Shown in pieces: positions 55,621 to 64,000 of a stretch of 64,000 nucleotides of DNA; positions within the stretch are counted from its first letter, which is position 1, and each line of letters begins with the position of its first letter. The translations under genes were made by a program, and so were the position numbers. The notes under the pieces are model-generated. The model saw only the letters and a program-made list of their open reading frames with translations. It ran no database searches and was not told the DNA's origin. Origin of the DNA: Prototheca cutis (taxonomy: Eukaryota > Chlorophyta > Trebouxiophyceae > Chlorellales > Chlorellaceae); NCBI GenBank assembly GCA_002897115.2, contig BCIH01000001.1, positions 425,010 through 489,009 of the forward strand, written 5' to 3'.

Positions 55621-58043
55621 ATGGGGCAAGATGCGGCCACCAACACGGACAGGTTGCTGGAAGGACACCCCCGTTACGCCAAGGTTTGGACGTTTGGGTG
55701 CACGCTGAAGCCACATGTCCGGTCCATGGCGTGGATCTGCCATCTGCCGAGGACGGAGTTTGCGCTGTGCTTCACGGTGACACCCCTCCGGTCCCCCCGC
55801 ACTCAGATTGGCGACTTGGGTAAGGGAGCTTATGGCGCCGTCGTCCACGCCCGTGACACCGAAACGGGGGAAGACGTTGCCCTGAAGTTTATCGAAAGAG
55901 GCCCGCAGGTAGGGCCGGCTGGCGCTGCCAGCGCTCAGACCTGACCTCCGGCCTCCGGCACAGGTGTCCTGCGGTTCCGAGAGGTTTTCCTGAGCACCCG
56001 CGGATCATCGCGCCAGCCCGTGCTCCCCTCACTGCAGCATGTGAACAAGTACGTGGAGCGGGAAATCATCAATCACATGAAGCTGCGCCATCCGCATATC
56101 ATTGGCCTGCGAGAGGTGGGTGGGTGGGCGGGCCTCCTTGCTGGGTGCCAGGATAGGTTTGGCGGCCAGGGCGGTTGGACCTTGATTGCTGGCAATGGGG
56201 CGGTACCATGCTGTATCTATGCGCTTTTTGGATAGCTGGGCAGGGCAGGTGTGCCACGAGGGTTCGTCCTGGTTGGCCGCGCCCCGTCCAGCGTTCCAGC
56301 ACCCCGCATGACGGTCCAGTCCTTCCCGCTGCTGACCTCGCCACTGCGACCACCCATGTTCATATAGCCCCCTTTCTCCCTTCGACAGGTGTTCCTGACA
56401 TCAAACCATCTGGTTCTGGCCATGGAGTTTGCAGCAGGCGGGGACCTGTTCAAGTACGTTTCCAGCCGCCGCTCTCTTCCAGAGCCGGAGGCCCGGTGGA
56501 TCTTCCAGCAGCTCATCGTGGCCATCGACTACTGCCACCGCATGGTGAGACATGGGGGCGGGCACTGTACCTGTGTCTTGCATTGCAAACTGTAATGGAG
56601 TCAGGGGTGTGTTTGTGCTGGCCTAGGGTTTGACCCAAAGAAACCCTAGGCGGCCCGAAGCACACCGGTTTGAGTTCATGAGCTTGAAACACCCACCTTC
56701 TCTTCTGCACCATGCACACCACACAGGGAGTTGCGAGTCGGGACATCAAGTTGGAGAACACATTGCTAGACAACAGCCCCCGGCCCCTGATCAAGCTTGC
56801 CGATTTTGGGTTTGTCGAGTTTGGGCGCTGGATGGCGGGTCGTGGCACGTTATGCCGGCGCCACCTGATCTGCCCTGCTAGGCTCCTGTTTTGCTCACCT
56901 CACTGCAGTGATGAGCCCTCCCTCATCCGCACCCACCCTCCCCCGATGCATTCACAGGTTTTCCAAGGACGACCACCAGTCGGGGGCGTCGACTCGGGTG
57001 GGCACGCCGGCCTACCTGGCCCCCGAAGTCATCCTCTCCAAGCCCGGCTCGTACTACGATGGCAAGGCGAGTTTGTGGAGTGCGCGCACGCGCGTGCGTG
57101 TGGGGGGGTTGTGTTGGAATGGGGCCGGGGGGGTCAGGAGGTTGCACGCAGGTTGGCAGGCTTTCATTGTTGTGTGGGCCATGCAGACTGCCCCGGGTTC
57201 CACAAGGAAACACTGACTGGCCCCAACGGTCCCCAACCCTAACCCTTTTCCGCAGAAAGCCGATCTGTGGTCGTGCGGTGTGCTGCTCTACATCCTGGTC
57301 ACGGGGACATACCCCTTCCAGAGGGTCAAGGACTCGGCACTGAAAGGACCCGACAAGCTCAATGCCATCTTGAATGTGCGTGGGCGCAGGGGTCCTGGCA
57401 TCCGTGTGAATGAGATACGAAACTGACCGGGACGGCTGGAACTATGGAAGGCACATCAAGCCAAGCCCACCCCATTCATTCCGCAGCGGATTCTCGCGGT
57501 GGACTATATTTTCCCAGAGCGCAAGCGCCTGTCCCCAGAGGTCAAGGACCTCATTTCCAAACTCCTTGTCGCCAGTGGGTCATGGCTTACTTGACCAATT
57601 GCCTGTTTATTTGCTTGGGTTTTGAGGAATCTTGGCATTGTTGGGATGAGCCTGCCAATGGCATTGCATTGCTGGCCTGTCTGATACTTTCCTGCAGTCC
57701 CTGCCAGCACTAGACACCTTGCGAGTCTGAAATCCCCCCCCCCCCCCAAAAAAAAACAAAAAACAAAAACTTGTTTGTAGAGCCACAAGACCGGATGGGC
57801 ATCCCCGAGATACAGTCGCATCCGTGGTACACGGTAGACCTCAACCCTGCTGCTCTGACCTTTAATGATGCGCTGGTGGCGGACAGCCTTGCCTGTGGCA
57901 CCCCCGACTCGGTCTGTGACGACATTCGATCCATCGTTCGGGACGCGCAGCGAGCCGGACCCGAAGCCGCAGGTTTCGGCACCGACGACCTCCTTGACCA
58001 GGGGCTGGGGTCCATGGACCTGGCCGCTGAGGACCTGGAATGA
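55621..58043 (+). CDS. SnRK2: SnRK2-type serine/threonine kinase, copy 2
   Basis: Nine exons agree in phase: 55621-55683, 55807-55908, 56038-56115, 56389-56544, 56727-56809, 56958-57066, 57256-57375, 57487-57574 and 57781-58043. The sequence runs EGHPRYAKIGDLGKGAYGAV (complete glycine loop), VALKFIERGPQ, YVEREIINHMKLRHPHII, FLTSNHLVLAMEFAAGGDLF, GVASRDIKLENTLLDNS, LADFGFSKDD, RVGTPAYLAPEVILS and WSCGVLLYILVTGTYPFQ. The SnRK2 box is CDDIRSIVRDAQ. The HRD histidine is serine. Introns 1-4 fall at the same places as in copy 1. Four further introns split the C-terminal half, one within DFG. The intron after exon 6 begins GCGAGT, a GC-AG type inferred from phase. It may be a stress-signalling kinase. 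Confidence 0.9.
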
Positions 58044-58419
58044 ATGAATGAATACATGAATGCATGCATGCCCACCACGCCCAAACAGCAGCTGCTGCCC
58101 TTGACATGGGTCCCTCCCATGACACATCACTAGCACACAATTTCCTTGTGAGCGTCATCCCCCCCCCCCACTTTGCAGCGTCAATTCCACAAAACACACA
58201 CACACCCCCCCCCACACACACACACACACACACACACTTGTGTGTTGTTCTTCCTTCCATTGGACAGTTGAAGTGCGGCTGTATAGTGCTCGTTGCATCC
58301 AGAGGGCACTGCTCTCCCATGTATGCACTGCCATCAGCCAGGCAGAAAGCTCTCTCATCTGGAAACAGCAGATTCTGTTTTCCAATGACGACTATATGTG
58401 TTTCCAGTTACAGGGGGGC
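58044..58419. other. Convergent intergenic region with CA repeat
   Basis: It lies between the 3' ends of SnRK2 copy 2 (+) and BOP1 (-). It holds a CA/C-rich repeat and no gene. Confidence 0.6.
58193..58238. repeat. (CA)n microsatellite with C runs
   Basis: About 45 bases of CA dinucleotides are interrupted by two runs of C. Confidence 0.9.
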
Positions 58420-61400
58420 TCAGACATTGACGTGGAGCATGACAGTGCCATCTTCATGGGCGCTGAATACCCAGGGCTGGGTGGGGTGGAAGGCCAGGTC
58501 CAGCACGGCTCCGGCGTTGGGCCGGAGGATCTTGACGGGCACAATGAGCGGGTTCGTCATCAGATCGGCGTAGACCATGCCATGGAACACCTGGACAAGG
58601 CCGTCGTCAGAGGCCGAGGCAAACAATGGGTACCCGGTGTGGTATGCCACCCCCCTCACAGCCGCGGTGTGGAAACGGAGGCCCTTGTAGGGTTTTGATG
58701 ACAAGTCCAGGTCAAACCACGCGACGCGGTTGTCTTCTTGCCCGATGATCAAGTGGTCGCCCGAGGCATGGATGGCCATGCTGGTGACCACGCCCGAGCC
58801 TGTCGTGAGTTTCTTCACCAGTTCTTGCTTGGCCAGGTTGTACACGCGCACGCTCTGGTGCGTGGCCAGGAAGAGCATGGCCTTGGTCGGATGAAACAGC
58901 GCTTTGACCGGCCGGCCCTTGGTCTTGCGGAAAGGGGCCTGGCTGGCTCCCCGCGACAGCTGGTGCACCAGCACCGTGCGCCCCGGCACCGCCGCCGACA
59001 CCGCCGCGAGGTAATCCCCCCGCGCGTGCCAGCTCAGTGCCGTGACCCGGCCGCCGTGTGGTGCCAGCACGCCCTGCCCGTCGAGGCCTTCGGTCCGCCA
59101 GGAGCTGCCGGGGACGCGCACCGCGGCATCCAGCGCCACGCGCGTCGCTGTACGCACCGATTCACTGGCCGCGGCGTCGACGGGCAGGAGCAGCGCACCA
59201 GACCCCGTGCCCACCGCCAGCAGTTTCAAAGAGCGGTCGGGGCACCACGCCAGTGCAGTGATTCCCCGGGCGGGGGTCTCCCCCTGGGCCAGCGAAGAGC
59301 AGTCCCACGTCGCGGCGCACCGGCCCGTGCGCACCTCCCACAGCCGCACCGTGCCGTCGCGGGAGCCCGCGGCCACCCACGCGCCGGTGGGGTCCAGCGC
59401 AAGGCACGTCGCGGGCCCGGTGTGGCCCTCGAATCGTAGGCACAGCATCGTCGGGAAGGGCTGCAGGTCCCGCGGTTTGGGCAGCTGCGGCACCAGCTCC
59501 TTTGCATCTGTCGAAAGATAGATTTTTGGGTTATTCTTGATTGTTTTGGTTTCTTAAGGATGGGATGGGATGATGGTGTCGGGGTAAAGAAAGAAGGATC
59601 TGAACGGTTTTCAGAGATGCACACAGAGTGCCAGACTCCAAAAAACCCCCCACACCAGTCCAGAGCACACCTTTGATGAGGCTGCGCTTTTTCTGGCCGC
59701 GGGGGCAGAGGTAGAGGTCCAGGCAGCGCTCAAACCGCTCCTTGACAAAGTTAGCATAGGCGGGCACCACACGCAGGCTGGGAAAGGCGTGGGGCACGTA
59801 GTCGGGCCTTTCGTCGTCCGATGCCACCTCGATCGCCGCTAGCTCCTCCTGTAGAAAGGGGGGGTGCGTTGTCGGACAGGGGGTATACGGGGGGGTGGCA
59901 GTAGGGTGGGAGACGCAGGGACATGCCCGCGTCGTAGTCATGTCACAGTTCCACAGCCCCCACGTGAGAAAAGGATGGCAGGCGCCGTCCCCCATGCACA
60001 CCACAGCACAGGCTGCCACCCCAGGTCACAGCCCGCTCATTCGCCGGCCCAGTCAAGGACCCAGGTCAAGACACCAACTCAGCACCTCGGTGGGGAGGTA
60101 CTCGCGGGGTGGGTTGTACGATTCGGCATGGCCCGGCAGAACGGGTTTGGGGGCGGGGATGTAGGCTAGTCCCGCTCCCGTCCGGGCCGAAGCCAGTCCA
60201 TCATCGGCCCACAGCAGGTACGGCTTGGTCTCCTGATCCTCTTCCTCCTCCTTGTTGACCTTGAGCCAGCCCTTGCGGATGGCGCGGATGAGTTTGACCA
60301 CCCTGGGTTGTGAGGGGGTGTAGTAATGGGTTTGAGTCAGCAAACAGAGGGGCAGAGGATCGTGGCGGGGGGGTCCCGCTGACCGCTGCCAGTCCTGTAT
60401 ACCTCCCATGATTGGGCACTGAATAACAACAACCCCCCTCNCCCCCCCACTACCCGAACAAAAAACGCTTTCTTACTTCTTCTCCTCCCATTTGGAGGGC
60501 GTGAATCGCCGCTTGGGTTCGGGCGCGGCAGTGAGAGGCATGATCTCCTTGTCCTTGGTGAACCAGTGGTTTTCTTCTGGGAACGGATCCACTTCCAGAT
60601 GAGGGAACTTGCCTGGAGGTACCGTCGCAAGGGGGTTGGAATGTTCAGGTGGACACACAGCAGATTGGGTTTCCATGCGCAGAATGACCACAGAAACGGA
60701 GGGCGCACTCGCTACAAGCTCCAAACACTGCCTCACCCATGCGGATGCGGTTGATCATCCGCATCTCATCCTTTGTCAGCACAATCTCCTCATCATTGTA
60801 CGCATCGTACACCGTCCTCAGGAACTGCGTCATCATTGGGTGAGTGAATGGAAGAGGGCGTCGTGCTTTGTGATGTGAACACTCTTGTACCAACCCCCGC
60901 GCACGCACACACAGGCGCATGGTCAATCGGCTGCCCATCCATCATCAGCAACGTGGACACTCGGCCAGCCCCCCAAAAGTCAATGCTTGCTTGCCTTGGC
61001 AGAATCACTGCGCTCGAGCATGAGGTCCAGTCTATCCTTTCGTTCCTTCTTCATGATCCTGGCACCCTCCTTGTCGTAGCCAATGTGCTCCTCGGCCCTG
61101 TACCAGTCGAGTGGGACATCTCCCACCGTGTTGCGGTTCGGCCGTTCGTCTTCAGAAGAATCCGAAGCTGGGTCGTCATGCTCGTGTGCATCGGCACCAT
61201 CTTCATCGGAAGATGCCGCATCCTCGCTGCCAGATGCTCCGCCATCCGGGCCACCGGCAGTGGCAGGGACCGCCTCGTCATCCTCAGAACCGTCTTCCAT
61301 GGTGGGAGCCGCAGCAGCAGTCCTGCTGAATGTGCACAGGCAATTTGGTTTGACGCAAAATTCACGCACACACATGCGGCATTGTTTTCATGGCAGAGCA

Positions 61401-61747
61401 TTCACTGTGCATCTAGCGCAGTCGCCGGGGAGCCCCTCCCGCCCCCACGACAAACAAGTCAGCCTGCCTCACAGGTCATGGCTTTCTAAATATGCAAAGT
61501 CCACAGCTATCTCGCACCTGCCCTGGTCCCGAGTCCGGAGGGCGTGCACGTAGTCCTTGACGGCATGCTCGATCTCCCCCTCCACGTCCGCCTCCGAGTC
61601 CGAGTTCTCGGAGTGGTAGCCGTCGCTGTCCTCCTCCGTCTCCTCCCCGCTGCTAAACACCAACTCAGAAACATCAACTTCAGAGGGAGGGTTTCCTTCC
61701 TGTTTCTGGGGCTTTTTGGCGCCCGTGGGCGCTCTCTTTGCTCCCAT
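58420..61747 (-). CDS. BOP1: Ribosome biogenesis protein BOP1/ERB1
   Basis: It is part of the PeBoW complex (Pes1-Bop1-WDR12) required for 27S/32S pre-rRNA processing in the nucleolus. Seven exons agree in phase: 61747-61518, 61325-60995, 60824-60737, 60612-60477, 60302-60086, 59848-59671 and 59507-58420, giving 755 residues, as usual for BOP1. The N-terminus is basic then acidic (SGEETEEDSDGYHSE). The BOP1-N-terminal domain shows VPLDWYRAEEHIGYDKEG, FLRTVYDAYNDEE, SLRVVPAYANFVKERFERCL and DLYLCPRGQKKR. A seven-bladed WD40 domain begins LPKPRDLQPFPTM and contains GSRDGTVRLWEV, SASDDGLVQVFHGMVYADL and a final HEDGTVMLHVNV. Intron 2 starts GCAAGC, a GC-AG type fixed by phase. Confidence 0.95.
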
Positions 61748-62455
61748 GCCGCTCCTCCAAGTACAGCCTCACTCACGACAGCACCACCAGCATGAAGGAA
61801 CACGCCCTTTCCTGGGGTTCGAGCCAGCCCTANAACCGAGAATCCGTATTAAAATGAAAGCAAGCTATATTCCATATACATGCAAGACCTGTGGCGCCCA
61901 TGAAAGGCCAGAGCCGGGCAGGGGCTGGTGTGTCCCGAACCTGCAAGGCATGAGCAATTACCTCGCGCCCTACCGCGATCTTCAAAAACCTTGGGGAGCT
62001 ATGGGGTACCGGGCTAGGCCGTGCCATGCCAGTTTGGCCTACAACCGGCATCCATCCTCATATGGAAAACCTACATTCTTTGGAACAATCTTGGCTCTAA
62101 GGTTTTTCGCCAGACAGGCCCGCGACGTGGCCTCCGCCCTGCCGATCCAGATCAGGGCTGCCCTCTGGGCCCCGATCAGTCGCAAAACCCCCAGCCTGTG
62201 GTCAGAATGCTCGCGGGAAGCTCACGCGTGCTGCACGGCACTGTGGGCGCCCCCAAACCGATTGCATCTACAAGATCTCTCTGGGCTCCGAGTCTCATCG
62301 GCCGGTCAGCCATGGTGGGGCCCTGAGCAGCCGGGGCGTTTTGGCACCCTGCCAGGGCCACCTGGGCTGGGGTTTTACCAACGTGCGATCAGCCTTCCAT
62401 CTGCCACATCCGAATGCCGCAATGCCACCCTCTGCAGCAGATTGCTTGTGCTGCC
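61748..62455. promoter_or_regulatory. Divergent promoter region (BOP1 / isoamylase)
   Basis: About 0.7 kb separates head-to-head start codons. It contains no recognised gene. A single N lies at 61833. Confidence 0.45.
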
Positions 62456-64000
62456 ATGAACCCAGGAGGAAAAACCGGCAAGAAGCGGGCTGGCTCATCA
62501 AAACGAAAGGCGGAAGCCCAGACGGCGTCGTCACCCGCAAAGTCTGTTGCCAAGGTGGAGCTGGACACCCCGGCGACAACCCCGACCTTGGAGCTTGTTG
62601 CGGGTGAGATGCAGCCTTGGGATGACGTGGATGATTGCTCTGAATGTGTTTCGCCCTTGCGTCAGGGCATGCAACGGCCATCAACGATCGCCGCAACCGA
62701 GTGCGCAGGTTCGTCGAGCCCGCTGGGTGCCTCACCAGCAGAGGACGGCGTGAACTTTGCACTGCTGGCACCCGCTGCTACATCCGTCACCCTNTGCCTC
62801 TTTGACGACCAGAACAAGTCCCTTGGGGAATTTGCGCTCACCAAGCAGCAAGGTCGGCTATACTTGGAGTCTGGGCGGCTGGCTTGCAGATGCAAAGGGG
62901 GGGTGTCGACTCCCCTTNCCAGGGTCCCCATCCGCACAAGAACTTGGCCTCATTCCCCTGAAACAAACAAAGCAAAACAAAGTCCATCGTCATCGCAGAT
63001 GGGACGTGGAGGGGGGCTGTCAAGGGCTTGCCGAAAAAGGGAATTCTGTACGGGTACAAGGTGGATGGCGACAAGGGCGACCCGGCACAGCGGTGGTGGG
63101 ACNCCAGTCGGGTCTTACTTGATCCGTATGCCAAGCTGGTCTCCGGTCGCCGTCGTTTTGGAAAGCGTGACGAGGTTGAGCAGTTTGAAACGGTGGTGCG
63201 TCATCTGGCTGGCTGGCAGGCCGGCGGTGGTGTTGGGGGGGTTTCCTGTGTGGAATGGCGTGTCTTGGGACGGACATGTGCATGGATGGAGGAGGGACGC
63301 TTCTGCTTCCAAACTGCATCTGCCCCAACGGCTTTGCCACGTTTTCACTACGCACAGAAGGGTTCGGTGTTCCGGGGCACCTTTGACTTCACGGCCGAGC
63401 CGTTTGACTGGGGGAAAGCTGAGGAGAAGCGGCCCCATCTAGCCACCAAGGACCTGGTCATCTATGAGCTGCCCTTGCATTGCTTCACGGCCGCCGAGTC
63501 GAGCGACCTGCCCGAGGGCAAGCGCGGCACCTTCCTGGGTCTCAAGGACAAGGTCAGTCGTGACATTTGGGACGTCTGCCGAGCAGCAGCAGGCGTTTGT
63601 GTGAGAAGGTGCTCTGGGCTATAAACGANCGCTCATGTGGGGGGCACGGCGCACGTGAGCAGCTTATGCTGCTGCTGCATGGAGAACAAGCCGTGGGCGG
63701 TCTTGTGTCATAAAGGCATGCGACAGGCAGTCGATGTGATTGCTTCCTGACCGTGCACAACTAGCAACTGACCAATCCTGTTGCAGATTCCGCACCTCAA
63801 GGAGCTGGGGATCAACGCCGTGGAGTTGCTTCCCGTTTTTGAGTACGATGAGCTGGAGTTCCAGAGGAGGTGAGGAACAGAGATTTTCAACCGAGGCTGT
63901 GTTGTTTGGTGCTTTCCAGAGAGAAGCAGCAGCCCGTTCCCGTTCGTCTGGTCATTCACAGGACTTGCTTTTGGGGCAGGGTTGGCATCCAGCTGTTGCG
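62456..64000 (+). CDS. ISA: Isoamylase-type starch debranching enzyme (GH13), 3' end beyond window
   Basis: It hydrolyses alpha-1,6 branches of glucan during starch building or breakdown. Exons seen are 62456-62852, 62999-63192 (or 63195), 63358-63552 and 63787-63869. The rest lies beyond the window. The N-terminal part is basic ([17 protein letters not shown]), then [16 protein letters not shown] and [16 protein letters not shown] of the CBM48 domain. Next come [46 protein letters not shown] and [19 protein letters not shown]. The last is [16 protein letters not shown], typical of plant isoamylases (ISA1-ISA3). The catalytic residues are not in the window. The N-terminus could be a transit peptide but is unusually lysine-rich. 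Ns at 62794, 62919 and 63104 affect codons or introns. Confidence 0.9.

Noticed and set aside
61812..61835. GGGGTTCGAGCC resembling a tRNA T-arm
   Set aside because: The loop fits but the flanking bases do not form the T-stem, and no acceptor stem is present.

Overview
The window is nuclear DNA from a GC-rich, intron-dense green alga. Most genes are broken by short GT-AG introns. Several products are plastid or plant-type: digalactosyldiacylglycerol synthase, a CbiQ/EcfT-like ABCI12, plant-type dihydrodipicolinate synthase, beta-amylase, isoamylase and SnRK2 kinases. TGTAA, the chlorophyte polyadenylation signal, follows some genes. A Chlorella-like trebouxiophyte (for example an Auxenochlorella/Prototheca relative) fits best, but this is inferred from gene content, not from a database match. 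Scattered single Ns, one 100-N gap and long homopolymers mark this as draft sequence. All exon models were built by reading splice sites and codon phase by hand.

Layout: 1-2.7 kb has no intact gene but carries a decayed TnpB/Fanzor-like C-terminus (minus strand). 2.7-4.1 kb is PRPP synthetase (+). 4.5-6.5 kb is a TCAIM-like mitochondrial protein (-). 6.9-8.4 kb is a TPR-like protein of unknown role (-). 9.4-11.1 kb is an intronless beta-amylase (-). 12.1-12.5 kb is an organellar bS21 (+). 13.0-15.9 kb is an Hsp110-class chaperone (-, with the assembly gap in an intron). 16.9-19.9 kb is DGD1 (-). 20.1-22.0 kb is a TPR protein with KIAA1143-like ends (+). 22.2-24.5 kb is a cytochrome P450 (+). 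24.5-26.1 kb has no recognisable gene.

26.1-27.2 kb is a BET1-type SNARE (+). 27.7-28.5 kb is an unrecognised gene (-). 29.0-32.8 kb is a bZIP/AT-hook regulator (+). 33.3-35.0 kb is an alpha-N-terminal methyltransferase (+). 35.5-37.4 kb is a GT92 glycosyltransferase (-). 38.1-41.5 kb is a glutamine-rich nuclear-type protein (+). 41.8-43.6 kb is dihydrodipicolinate synthase (-). 44.5-46.5 kb is the ribonucleotide reductase small subunit (+). 47.2-48.1 kb is an ABITRAM/Simiate homologue (-). 48.7-50.5 kb is a NEK-type kinase (+). 51.0-52.6 kb is ABCI12/EcfT (+). 53.0-58.0 kb holds two tandem SnRK2 kinases (+). 58.4-61.7 kb is BOP1 (-). 62.5 kb to the edge is isoamylase (+, truncated by the window).

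The genes are mostly unrelated housekeeping loci, as usual in a compact algal genome. Themes recur: starch metabolism (beta-amylase, isoamylase), plastid lipid, nucleotide supply (PRPP synthetase, RNR R2), ribosome biogenesis (BOP1, bS21) and stress signalling (two SnRK2s). Many neighbours are head-to-head and probably share promoters. No tRNA, rRNA, CRISPR or intact transposon was seen.
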